Part shown: piece after piece, positions 43,621 to 52,528 of the stretch
How positions within the stretch are numbered: position 1 is the stretch's first letter
Layout: each line of letters starts with the position of its first letter
Source: an uncultured Fibrobacter sp.
Lineage (GTDB): Bacteria; Fibrobacterota; Fibrobacteria; Fibrobacterales; Fibrobacteraceae
Direction of reading: 5' to 3'
DNA length: 64,000 bases
Assembly: GCA_946186895.1 (NCBI GenBank)
Contig: CAMHOW010000002.1
Span: 1-64,000 of the forward strand
Translations under genes and position numbers: made by a program
Notes under the pieces: generated by a model
What the model was told of the DNA's origin: nothing
Seen by the model: only the letters and a program-made list of their open reading frames with translations
Database searches by the model: none

Positions 43621-46275
43621 CTAATCCTTTACGCAGCGGACAGAAAATCCATTTACACTGTCATCAGTGTCGAACCCAGTATACATAGCACTAGAGCGAA
43701 TACCGTAAAGGTTTGAGTAGGTCTTACCCTTTGCCGACTGCAACCACCAACCCGTAATGTACTGACTGGTTGTAAACGTTCCCGCAATCACATCATTCTT
43801 ACCAGCAGGCAAGGCCGAGAAACCGTAGGCATCCTCTCCGCCCCATTCTTCCGCCTTCAGGTTTTCAAAACTTCCACCCACTGTTTCAAGGAGCTCTTCA
43901 AACTCACCCTGACTTGGCAGATGCCAGCCTTCCGGACAAACATCCTGGGCTTGATCTGCCGAGTACAGCCGTCCATATTTTGCACAGTTATCCGCCTTGT
44001 TGTCAAAGCAAACCGATCCAGAGACCTCGTAATTCAGGTTTTCGGCCATCCAGACCTGCGAGCCTATAAGTTCGGTCCTATATGTTTGGTCTCCGTAAAC
44101 AAGTTCCGATGCGGTTCCGCCCTTTACAATACCAGCCTTGCATGCAAAGTCCTGAACTTCGCCTTCCTGATTTTCAACGGTCACCACAGGCCTATAAGAA
44201 CCCATCTCAGTAAAGGTTCTTGTAACAATCGTCTGATCCGCCGCATCTACAGCATAACCATCTTCCCAGCTGTAAGTCAAAGGCTCTGCGTCCTCGCTTG
44301 TGCAGCCCGTAACTTTCCAGCGGTACGACACCTCGTCGACATCGGCAAGGTCATTGGATTCAGAGAGCAATTCAGAAGTACAAGTGCAATCCGTAATTTC
44401 CCTAGGTTCCACGCTGACGTCAGGGCAAGCCAAGACATTTTCTGTTTCAAGGCCCTCATCCAAGATCATCGTTGCCTTAATCACCCCGTACTTCGTTGCC
44501 GTAATTGTCGGTCCAGAATGTTCATTTCCATCCTCATCGATAATGACCCTTGATACGGTCTTTGGGCTCGGCACCGGCCAAGAAATCGACTGCATGTTCC
44601 AACTTATCGTCTCACCCTTATGAGCAACACTTGTACTAGGCCCGCAGCTAACGGCAGTGGCTGTACACAGGGTATCTCCGTCATGGACTAAAGCAAACCT
44701 TGCATAACCCAAGTCTGCGTCAACATCAATCGATTCGTGAAGCCAAGACCAATCGTAGGCATCTCCACACTTATAGCCGTAACCCGGTACAGTCGTACAT
44801 TTTGAAGTCAGAGAACCCGTAAGTGTTTTTTCAATAGACACTCCCGTAGCAGAAACAAGGGTGACATCAATAGAAGATTGTTCATCGGAAATTCCAGTCA
44901 TGTCACTAATTTGGAAATGATTCCCTACAAAACTGCATTTCGCACTAAGGGGTTCCATCACAGGTATCGCCTTACACTCAGGCTCCATGATTCCACCGTC
45001 ATCGTTAATTACTGTCACCGTAGGGGCGTACTTGCCCAAAGAGTTGGTTTGCCCCGTTGCAGAAGCACTCGTTCCCGAAGCGCCGCCTCCCCACTCGTAC
45101 GTAACGGGAGAATCACTCCTACATCCAGAAACACTCCACTGGGCTTCTGCCGGATTACCACCCTTGAGTATCAGCGATAACGTTTCCGTCGTGCAAACAC
45201 AACCCGTCACGGGAGTAGCCTCTACAGTCACTCCAGGGCAAACAATCTCGTCACTTTCCGACTCACGACCCTTATTCATCACCAGCTTCGCCTTGTGCAC
45301 ACCGCCCTGGCTATAGCTTACCGAAGGCTCGGCCTCATCACTGGTAGCAACCGACGCACCTTCACCGAAAGTCCATGAATACGAAACTAAGGTACCGCCC
45401 ATGTTGTAGAAGGAATAGGTCACCGCTTTTCCCTTAGTAGTCTCAACCGTAGAGGCCTTGCACACGCCGCGGACCTTGGTACCGTCATCAACAACTTCTT
45501 TAGAACTAGACGACGGCTTGTCAGAACCCGATTGCGACGAAGTCGGCTCCGGTTCAACAGCCTTCGACGAGCTGCTTTTCGGCACATCTGCAGAGGCCTG
45601 CTTGACCGCCTTGCCGTTACCGTACCATACACCGTCCTTGCACTGGTACACGGCCATCTTGCCCATTACGTAAATGTACCCGTTTGCGGAGCAATCCAGC
45701 AAGTCTCCCTCGGAAACCACGCCACCGGGGATTCCCACCCAGCTTTTCGCATAGCAGGCCACCATGCTCTTGCCCACAACAAAGATATCGCCTTCCTTAT
45801 TCTCCGTGCAGTTCTTCAGTTCTTCGGCAGAGGCGACTGTATCCTTCACTAGGGCGTTCATAAAGCACCCGACAAAATCCAGCTCGCTGAACGTCTTGCC
45901 GTAAGAATCTTTCCAGGCCCCAGACTTACATTGGTATGCAGAGCTGTCGGCGTACACATACACCCACTTGCCCTCTGTAGACTTGTCGCAGGGTCTTACA
46001 TTGCAAACGCCCTTCGCCACGTCCAAGACCTTTTCCCAGTTCTTGGAAACACATGTGTAATAGTCGCCGTCTACATCGGCAAGGCTTTCCGCATTGCCCG
46101 CCGTACATTCCGGCAGGTCATCGACGCTTGCATAGACAGCCCCATCGCCGTTTCCGGAATCGGAGCCGGAGGAGCCGTCGTCGCCGCAGGCAGTCAGCGA
46201 CACAAGACACGAAAAAGCAAAAACGAGAGATGTGACTGCAGCAAATCTCTTAAACACCGCCCTTGAAGCATTCAT
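43621..46275 (-). CDS. FISUMP-domain surface lipoprotein with PKD-like and Cys-repeat domains
   Basis: 884 residues. The start at 46275 gives a signal with lipobox SLTAC. Order: four ~45-residue Cys repeats (residues ~50-230) of the form C..(G/D)xYxC..W; a Ser-rich linker (KSSSS); PKD-like beta domains, one with VSYSWTFGEGASVATSDEAEPSVSYS-type sequence split across strands; a C(x)60-80C module; and a C-terminal FISUMP domain (VWMAENLNYE, CAKYGRLYSADQAQDVCPEGWHLP, GFSVRCVKD). FISUMP domains are a large Fibrobacter paralogous family, thought to be surface located (family knowledge). It lies 10 bp upstream of the CotH-kinase gene on the same strand, so the two are likely co-transcribed. Confidence 0.9.
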   Translation of the reverse strand: MNASRAVFKRFAAVTSLVFAFSCLVSLTACGDDGSSGSDSGNGDGAVYASVDDLPECTAGNAESLADVDGDYYTCVSKNWEKVLDVAKGVCNVRPCDKSTEGKWVYVYADSSAYQCKSGAWKDSYGKTFSELDFVGCFMNALVKDTVASAEELKNCTENKEGDIFVVGKSMVACYAKSWVGIPGGVVSEGDLLDCSANGYIYVMGKMAVYQCKDGVWYGNGKAVKQASADVPKSSSSKAVEPEPTSSQSGSDKPSSSSKEVVDDGTKVRGVCKASTVETTKGKAVTYSFYNMGGTLVSYSWTFGEGASVATSDEAEPSVSYSQGGVHKAKLVMNKGRESESDEIVCPGVTVEATPVTGCVCTTETLSLILKGGNPAEAQWSVSGCRSDSPVTYEWGGGASGTSASATGQTNSLGKYAPTVTVINDDGGIMEPECKAIPVMEPLSAKCSFVGNHFQISDMTGISDEQSSIDVTLVSATGVSIEKTLTGSLTSKCTTVPGYGYKCGDAYDWSWLHESIDVDADLGYARFALVHDGDTLCTATAVSCGPSTSVAHKGETISWNMQSISWPVPSPKTVSRVIIDEDGNEHSGPTITATKYGVIKATMILDEGLETENVLACPDVSVEPREITDCTCTSELLSESNDLADVDEVSYRWKVTGCTSEDAEPLTYSWEDGYAVDAADQTIVTRTFTEMGSYRPVVTVENQEGEVQDFACKAGIVKGGTASELVYGDQTYRTELIGSQVWMAENLNYEVSGSVCFDNKADNCAKYGRLYSADQAQDVCPEGWHLPSQGEFEELLETVGGSFENLKAEEWGGEDAYGFSALPAGKNDVIAGTFTTSQYITGWWLQSAKGKTYSNLYGIRSSAMYTGFDTDDSVNGFSVRCVKD

Positions 46276-46299
46276 AACATACAAGATAAAAATATATAA

Positions 46300-46397
46300 C
46301 AACTAGGGAAGGCTCCCGCCCTCCCTAATACCTACCTTACACTCAATAAACCGTCCTTTTCTCGGACGGTTTATTTTCGTGGGCACCTTCGGTGCCA
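46300..46397 (+). repeat. Three-hairpin repeat, copy F
   Basis: Hairpin 1 AGGGAAGGC / GCCCTCCCT; core CTAATACCTACCTTACACTC; hairpin 2 AATAAACCGTCC (46345-46356) with GGACGGTTTATT (46364-46375), 7-nt loop; hairpin 3 GGCACC-TTC-GGTGCC. It is the shortest copy and lies 25 bp upstream of the FISUMP gene, reading away from it. Confidence 0.9.
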
Positions 46398-46398
46398 T

Positions 46399-46432
46399 AA
46401 TAAAAAAGAAAAAAAGCGGGGTTGCCCCCGCC
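46399..46432 (-). terminator. Terminator after the fibro-slime gene
   Basis: On the minus strand GCGGGG-GCAA-CCCCGC is followed by TTTTTTTCTTTTTT (46416-46421 paired with 46426-46431). Confidence 0.9.
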
Positions 46433-46438
46433 TTCTAG

Positions 46439-46503
46439 ATGGCGGCTCAAGGCCGCCATGACGTTTAATACCATCGTCATTCCGGGCTTGACCCGGAATC
46501 TAG
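46439..46503. repeat. Composite REP-like element
   Basis: ATGGCGGC-tcaag-GCCGCCAT (46439-46459), then GACGTTTAATACCATCGTC, then ATTCCGGG-cttga-CCCGGAAT (46479-46499) and CTAG. It matches the element at 41304-41561 with substitutions confined mostly to stems and loops. Confidence 0.8.
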
Positions 46504-46504
46504 G

Positions 46505-49500
46505 CTATTTCCTTACGATGCCCTTGCCGCGCTTGGCACCCCACATATCCGTCTCTTCGGCCTTACTGGACTTGGCCTTGCCAAGCTGAGCAAGCTTCAC
46601 GAAAGAAGACAGTTTTGCGATGTAGGCACCAGTACCCACCAGGCGTTTCTTGTCAGAGAGCATGTTCCAAGAGATGTAGAAGTTACCCTGCACCGAGCGA
46701 CAATCCTTACCACCGAAGTATTCCTTACCAAACTTCTGCTTGTTGATTTCGTCCAGGCAGTAAATCTTGTTGCTCTTGCCGGCAACATAGTTACCCAGGT
46801 TGGTGTAGAACTTCACGTCGTACTGGAAGTACACCTCGGCCAGGGCCTCGGGGTGATCGTTGAAGAACTTCTCCGTCACAGAGTCCTTGCTCATGAAGGA
46901 TGCCATGTCGGACTTCACGATAAAGCCCAAGGTGTTGGGATAGAGCTTCGCAATCTCATCCTTACCCATGGTGGTCGGAATCGTGAACACTTCCACAGCA
47001 GGCGTGTTCTTGGCGTCGATATCCTTGTTCATGGTAGCAAGCTTGATAGCGGAAACTTCCACAGAGTAGTCACCCACAATGGTCACCCACGGAGACGGAA
47101 GTCTCTTGGTAGAGTTGTAATCCGTCGGGGAGTTCCAATGCATGGCGCTATCACCAGCAACACGCTGAGTCACATCGCTTGCAATGTTAGTGGTATCGCT
47201 CCACATCCAGGAATCGGCGCGGAAGCGGATAAAGTCACCCAAGCGCGGCGTGGGGTTCTTGGTGCTCTGGGTCTTGTCGAACACCAGGGTCAGCTTTTCG
47301 GAACCGAGTCCGCCAGGAGCGGCATTAGCCGTAGGCGAAGCGTAACGGGCCGCCTCGGCCACTTCCGTTGCAGAGTTCATGTAGAAGGTGAAGGGTGCCG
47401 TCTTGTTGGTTTCTTCGATCAGCTTCACCGGTTCAGACAGGGTCACCGTCAAGCGGTTCAACTGTTCGGAGAAGTTATCCACACGGGCAGCCACAATCAC
47501 AGGAGCCATACGGTCGGTAACAGTACCGTCGAAGTGGCCCTTGGTTATTTTCTTGCGGTCTTCATAAGTGGCAAAGTTCAGCACCTTTCCGCGGCCAAAC
47601 GTCTTTACCAAAGACGAGAACGTAGAATCCGAAACGAAAGAAAGCACGCTGTCGCTCTTGTTGCCGTTAGCCTTGTACTTGGCCATGAAGGTGTTGTAGA
47701 TCGTCACGGAGTCGATCATGTAAGAGCATGCCACGGCGGTATCCTTCTTTGTCTTGGAGAATCCCTTCTCTACAAAGTTCACCTTCTCGTATACATTTTC
47801 ATCCCAGTCGATACAGATCAAGAACGGCAAGGAGTCCTTGTAATCACCCTGAGGGTTCGGGGCGAAAGGTCTGTCGTAGTGGATAACAATGGAGTCGCCC
47901 TTACCGTCCAGGTATTCCTTGGACTGCGAGTAATAGGGTTCAGGAATGCTGATGGCGCCCAAAGAAGCACCACGGACATCGAACATGTCCACCAGCTGCG
48001 GGTACGGTACCGGCGGCTTGCGGAAGCGCATGTTGGTGTAAGAAGACAGGCTCAGGCCCTTTGCGTCTTCGGCCGTAGAAATCGTGATGTAGGCCGTAGA
48101 ATCCATGTATTCCTTGCGGGAACGGATAGAAATCACGTAGGCACCATCACCAAGGGCAATGGCATCGCCCGGCATGGTCACACCGGCAGAGGCGTCTACC
48201 AGGGTCAAGGTCATCTGGCAATCCGTGCAAATCTCGTTGGTAGCGGGGTTCACAATCAACACATACAGGTCGACGTCAGAACCAATCCAGTGGAAGAACT
48301 CGTCACCGTCAAGGCTATCCGGGTCACCCGCCAACGGGTGCTTCCAGGCGGTCACCTTTCCGGCAGTGTCAACCGTCACCGGTTCAGCAAAGTCCAGACG
48401 CGGGGCGTAGAACTTGATCTTCGCAGCCGTCTTCAAGGAAACAGTCTTCTCTTCGGGGTTGGCGTTCAAGCCGTCAAGGCCCTGGTAAATCCAGACGGTG
48501 TCGATACCGGTCTCGCCGACAGTTTTCGGCCAGGTTACAGGAGTCTCTCCGGTCTTGGTGGCATAGGCGGTCATGCCCTTGTCCAGCACCAGAGTGTACT
48601 TCTGGCCAACAGCGCTCAGCAGGTCTACACCGCCGTCAGCAAAGGCAGACACATACACCGGCACGCGGGAACCAGCCAGGCCTTCACCCACGAAGGTCCA
48701 CTTAGCTCCGGAGTTGTAGTAGGGGCTCTTCTCGTCACCGGCATTCACCGTGTAGACAGAAGTCTGAGTCATCACGTCAAGGTTACCCTTGATACGGAAG
48801 TTGATGTAGGTACGGGCCTTTTCATCCAGGTTACCCGAGACATCGTAGAAGTCGATAACCAAACGGTAGCTTCCCGGAGCAAGGCCGCTAATCTTGTCGG
48901 TGTTCACGATAGGCTTGAAGGGGTTGCTGATATCGATACCGCCATACTGGAAGCCAGACTTACCGGATTCCAAAGCCGCGATTTCCTGGCCTGCCCTAGT
49001 GGTAATCTTGTACTTCAAGGTACCGTACTGCTTGATGGCGTCATCGCAAGCGTGGATAGTTCCGCCATCGCCACCGCCAGACTGACCAAGAGCCACAGAG
49101 GCGCAGGAGCCATCGCCACTCTTGTCGTAGCAGACGCTATAGCTCGTTGTACCGTCCGAATTCTTTTTACCGTTGGCGTTCAGACCGCTGGTCTGCTTGA
49201 TGAACATGTTGGTCTTGATAATCACGTTACTCATGGTGGTTCTGCGGTCGCAGAAGAAGATATCCAGAGAGTAGTCCTGTCCGGGAACCAGGAACCCGGC
49301 ACCATACTTGGTGTTCAGGTTCTTCAGCACCACGTGTCCAGGAGCAGCAAGGTGGGCACCGCCGTTATCCACGGCAAGCCTCTTGTTGATAAACACCCAA
49401 ATGTCATCGTCACCACGGAAGGTAAATTCCTGGTCTTCGCTGTAGGTAAAGGTTGCATGGGATTCAAAGCAGAAGTGCTGGTTACGGGTCTGGCTACCCC

Positions 49501-50968
49501 AACGCTTGCCGCCACCGGCACCAACATCCCAGTTCCACTTAACGTAGCCGGCGTCATCAGAAACGAACATGCCTTCGCAGTCCACACCGCCACTCCAGCC
49601 GGGGCCGTTGCACAGGTAGTCGAGGTTCGTGATTCCCGGATACTCCACCGTATATGTCACAGGGCCTTCGGCAGGGCGCTTCGTACGGCACAGTGTACAC
49701 TTTTGCGGGCTTATGGAGGTAATCACGTCGTTACCGGCAGTGGTCGGAGTTTCGTCTTCGCGAGGAGAGAATCCGCCTATGACGGTACCGTTCTTGACAT
49801 GGTCAGAGTCAAAGGCCCAACGGCCATCGGTTGCACGGGAGAAGGGCATATTGTAGCACACCACCTCGTTCTTGCCGGCGGTGTAGTTGAACAGCGTAGA
49901 GAACTTGTTATCGTCAGTAAAGCAAGTCTTGCCGTTAGCACTATTTGTGTTAAGGTGAGGTTTGTCGTCAGTACCCAGTTTATCCAAGACAATGTCGTGG
50001 CGCACGCCGGTACAGTTAGTCGCCTGCTCGGACGATTTACCTTGGTACTCCGAGAAAAGGTCATTCACTTCTACGTCGGAGTCGTAGATGATAGCGGCAA
50101 GGTCAAAGGAGCAGACACCGCTTACACCGGGGTCCGTCACGAACAGGCCCTGGGCATCTTCCATGCCCTCCGGCCACTGGGAATCGTCAGGAATAAAGTA
50201 CAGCCTATCGGTTCCAAGGGCATCCAGAATAGACTTCAGGGGAAGCGGAGTCGGTTCAGCCTCGTTGCCCCACAGACCTGTGGCACCCAGCTTTTCGTCG
50301 GGCTTGTTCTTGAGGTACACCAGCACTTCGTCGGGAACCTTGCTTTCTTCGTAAACCATCATCATCCAGCCGCACATGTTTGCGGCCGTCGTCATCTGCA
50401 CACCGGCGCCACCGTTGGCGCTGACCATCATGTTGTCGGACTGCCACTCCTTGTCGTCGGGGGTAAGCACGTAGAGGTACTTGGCAGAAGGGGGCACCGT
50501 ACCCACGTAGGTCTTAGGCGTGGCGCTCAAAGGATCCTGTGCAATGTAGACGGTATTGCCAACACCCGGGCAGGAAAAAACGGAATTGTTGGTAAGAGCG
50601 TTCTGGGCAGCTTCACCAGAATTCAATTGAGTGACCCATCCAGTCAAGGATATAGCCGCAATGTCGCCCTGCGTAACACTGTTGAGGATACTGAAGCTGG
50701 TTCCTCCGTTTTCTTGGTGGCCAATGCCGCTCAAATCAAACGTGAAGTACCCATCTGCATCTAAGGTAGTGACATGGCCTGCTTCCGCTGCCGAACAATT
50801 TCGGTCTCCAAAATACGCCTGAGTCCAATTAGTAGGAGGCTTAAAGCGCACGGTTCCCGCGCACTGAGCATCTGCCGTGCCACTAAATGCACCAACAACG
50901 ACCAGCAGTGCCGGTAAGAACTTTCCAAACACGTTCCCTAGACCCGAAATGGAAAACCTTTTTAACAT
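46505..50968 (-). CDS. Fibro-slime domain surface protein
   Basis: 1487 residues with a signal peptide (…KFLPALLVVVGAFSGTADAQ). A starch/carbohydrate-binding-like segment opens the mature protein (VRFKPPTNWTQAYFGD). The fibro-slime domain (TIGR02148-like) spans ~295-595 with the PA14-like core FTFRGDDDIWVFINKRLAVDNGGAH (at 516-540, in part). The remaining ~890 residues are beta-rich, with bacterial Ig-like segments and a DKKRLVGTGAYIAK motif near the end. Fibro-slime proteins are outer-surface proteins linked to adhesion to cellulose in F. succinogenes (family knowledge). AAGGTG precedes the ATG, and a strong terminator and repeats follow. The codon bias creates a 1303-codon antisense shadow. 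Confidence 0.9.
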   Translation of the reverse strand: MLKRFSISGLGNVFGKFLPALLVVVGAFSGTADAQCAGTVRFKPPTNWTQAYFGDRNCSAAEAGHVTTLDADGYFTFDLSGIGHQENGGTSFSILNSVTQGDIAAISLTGWVTQLNSGEAAQNALTNNSVFSCPGVGNTVYIAQDPLSATPKTYVGTVPPSAKYLYVLTPDDKEWQSDNMMVSANGGAGVQMTTAANMCGWMMMVYEESKVPDEVLVYLKNKPDEKLGATGLWGNEAEPTPLPLKSILDALGTDRLYFIPDDSQWPEGMEDAQGLFVTDPGVSGVCSFDLAAIIYDSDVEVNDLFSEYQGKSSEQATNCTGVRHDIVLDKLGTDDKPHLNTNSANGKTCFTDDNKFSTLFNYTAGKNEVVCYNMPFSRATDGRWAFDSDHVKNGTVIGGFSPREDETPTTAGNDVITSISPQKCTLCRTKRPAEGPVTYTVEYPGITNLDYLCNGPGWSGGVDCEGMFVSDDAGYVKWNWDVGAGGGKRWGSQTRNQHFCFESHATFTYSEDQEFTFRGDDDIWVFINKRLAVDNGGAHLAAPGHVVLKNLNTKYGAGFLVPGQDYSLDIFFCDRRTTMSNVIIKTNMFIKQTSGLNANGKKNSDGTTSYSVCYDKSGDGSCASVALGQSGGGDGGTIHACDDAIKQYGTLKYKITTRAGQEIAALESGKSGFQYGGIDISNPFKPIVNTDKISGLAPGSYRLVIDFYDVSGNLDEKARTYINFRIKGNLDVMTQTSVYTVNAGDEKSPYYNSGAKWTFVGEGLAGSRVPVYVSAFADGGVDLLSAVGQKYTLVLDKGMTAYATKTGETPVTWPKTVGETGIDTVWIYQGLDGLNANPEEKTVSLKTAAKIKFYAPRLDFAEPVTVDTAGKVTAWKHPLAGDPDSLDGDEFFHWIGSDVDLYVLIVNPATNEICTDCQMTLTLVDASAGVTMPGDAIALGDGAYVISIRSRKEYMDSTAYITISTAEDAKGLSLSSYTNMRFRKPPVPYPQLVDMFDVRGASLGAISIPEPYYSQSKEYLDGKGDSIVIHYDRPFAPNPQGDYKDSLPFLICIDWDENVYEKVNFVEKGFSKTKKDTAVACSYMIDSVTIYNTFMAKYKANGNKSDSVLSFVSDSTFSSLVKTFGRGKVLNFATYEDRKKITKGHFDGTVTDRMAPVIVAARVDNFSEQLNRLTVTLSEPVKLIEETNKTAPFTFYMNSATEVAEAARYASPTANAAPGGLGSEKLTLVFDKTQSTKNPTPRLGDFIRFRADSWMWSDTTNIASDVTQRVAGDSAMHWNSPTDYNSTKRLPSPWVTIVGDYSVEVSAIKLATMNKDIDAKNTPAVEVFTIPTTMGKDEIAKLYPNTLGFIVKSDMASFMSKDSVTEKFFNDHPEALAEVYFQYDVKFYTNLGNYVAGKSNKIYCLDEINKQKFGKEYFGGKDCRSVQGNFYISWNMLSDKKRLVGTGAYIAKLSSFVKLAQLGKAKSSKAEETDMWGAKRGKGIVRK

Positions 50969-51119
50969 AGATTTTTCACCTTTTTAATATGCAACTAAAT
51001 GCAGCAGGCCTGGGCCCGCTACATAATACCCCCCAAAATCTATTCTTTTATTATTGAAAAAGCAAACGAAAAATTGAAAAAAAAGGCAAATTTCAAAAAA
51101 ACGTGACTGATTACAAAGC

Positions 51120-51152
51120 AAAAAGTCCCTGCGACAATGTCGGCAGAGACCC
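51120..51152 (-). terminator. Terminator after lipoprotein gene at 51.2 kb
   Basis: On the minus strand GTCTCTG-C-CGAC-ATT-GTCG-CAGGGAC (one bulge, one G-U) followed by TTTTTGC. The other 180 bp of the gap to the fibro-slime gene are A-rich and hold its promoter. Confidence 0.8.
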
Positions 51153-51181
51153 TTTGTAAAATTACGTAAACGAATGATCGG

Positions 51182-52462
51182 TTACCAGGCCTGCATCTTA
51201 AAGGTAAACTCCTTATCCGAATAGAAATAGACCTTGCAAGGTCCACCGGTCTGTACAGACACAAATCCACCGCAGGTATGCGAAAAGACCTGTTCGTCTC
51301 CGTTGCAGTCCCTAAGATGAACCGTCATAGAGCCCCCGTTGCACCACCAGCTGCCAAACTGCAACGTATTGGAATTCGTCTTGTTCAGCTCCATGCAACT
51401 TCCCGGACTCACGTTGCCGAAGTTATCCACATCCAGATTGACACTTGCGGAATTCAAGGCAGAGCACTTGAAGTTCCAACCGCCATTTTCGACAGTTGCC
51501 TTGTTGGAGCAGACGACATTGGCAGTCATCCCGTCGGCGTTAGACACAACGGCCGATGCGGTATACGCGCCTATCTCGGTGTAAGAGGCCGTCACGGACG
51601 CTCCCGTTCCCGAAATGCCGGTGCCGGTCCACGCATAACTCAGCTCATCGCCCTCGCCGGCGGTACACCCCTCAATTTTCCAATCGTATTCTACTGGAGA
51701 ATTGTCGGCCAGATCCTTACTTGACGACTTGAGGGTTGGCCCCACGCAGGAGCAACCCGTAATAGGGTGCCCCGTCACCTTTACGGCCGTGCACGTGGTC
51801 GTCTTAGTGTCGCCATCGATTGCCACAGTGGGGGCATAGGAGCCAGCGCTCGAGAATGTCACCACAGGAGATTCATCCGTACTGGTCTCGATGTCGCCAC
51901 CGGCAAAACTCCACTGGTAGCTAGTCGGAGCGGCACCGTTTGTCTTGAACTTCCACGTCACGGGTTCGCCCTTGACAACGGTGGTCGGCTCCGGCAGGCA
52001 ATACTTGAGGGTTACGCCGCTTACGGTTGTAGAGCTTTGTATAGTAGTTCCCGCAGAACTACCGGGAACGCTAGCCGCCCCGCCAGAAGACGAGGTAACT
52101 TCGGAAATGACCTGGGCAACCGACGAAAGCGCAACGACCACAGCCCCGCTAGATTTTGGCTTTGCCGAAGAACTGCTTTCTTCAACAACGGTAGCCACAG
52201 AAGAACTGCTCTCGTCAAAATTCTCTAAAGTACCGCTAGCCCGCTCCATCGCGGCCTTGCAAGACTCATCCGCCTCGCAATCCGAGATGGCCTGGTTTCG
52301 CAGGGTCCACATATTTCCGGTATCGCCCTCTACAAATGGAGGACCATAATTCAGGAGGGCCATGTCATCATCGCCCACACGGGCCTCCACGGCACCATCA
52401 CCGCAGGCCCAAAACGTAACCATAAGTGTTGCAGCAGCAACACACCAAAACACCCTTTTCAT
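51182..52462 (-). CDS. ALLNYG-motif surface lipoprotein 1 (PKD-like)
   Basis: 426 residues. The start at 52462 gives the lipobox TFWAC. The mature N-terminus has GDGAVEARVGDDDMALLNYGPPF followed by CEADESCKAAME (in separate pieces), shared with the genes at 52529 and 54515. A long Ser-rich linker (~85-135) leads to two PKD-like beta domains (YQWSFAGGDIETSTDESPVVTFSSAG-type strands; GCSCVGPT; EYDWKIEGCTAG) and a Cys-rich C-terminal domain ending FTFKMQAW. I do not know the family beyond PKD-like folds. Likely outer-membrane, surface exposed. The gap of 66 bp from the upstream paralogue lacks a terminator, so they may share a transcript. Confidence 0.75.
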   Translation of the reverse strand: MKRVFWCVAAATLMVTFWACGDGAVEARVGDDDMALLNYGPPFVEGDTGNMWTLRNQAISDCEADESCKAAMERASGTLENFDESSSSVATVVEESSSSAKPKSSGAVVVALSSVAQVISEVTSSSGGAASVPGSSAGTTIQSSTTVSGVTLKYCLPEPTTVVKGEPVTWKFKTNGAAPTSYQWSFAGGDIETSTDESPVVTFSSAGSYAPTVAIDGDTKTTTCTAVKVTGHPITGCSCVGPTLKSSSKDLADNSPVEYDWKIEGCTAGEGDELSYAWTGTGISGTGASVTASYTEIGAYTASAVVSNADGMTANVVCSNKATVENGGWNFKCSALNSASVNLDVDNFGNVSPGSCMELNKTNSNTLQFGSWWCNGGSMTVHLRDCNGDEQVFSHTCGGFVSVQTGGPCKVYFYSDKEFTFKMQAW

Positions 52463-52528
52463 AATACTCCCTTCTCCCACAATATGGAAAAATGAAATAT
52501 CCCCGGTGGAAATATATAAACTTTTCCG

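Noticed and set aside
46853-50764. 1303-codon open frame on the + strand
   Set aside because: It lies wholly antisense to the fibro-slime gene, whose domain, signal peptide and ribosome site are clear. The translation is rich in His/Val/Arg without any family motif, as expected from the complement of strongly codon-biased DNA.
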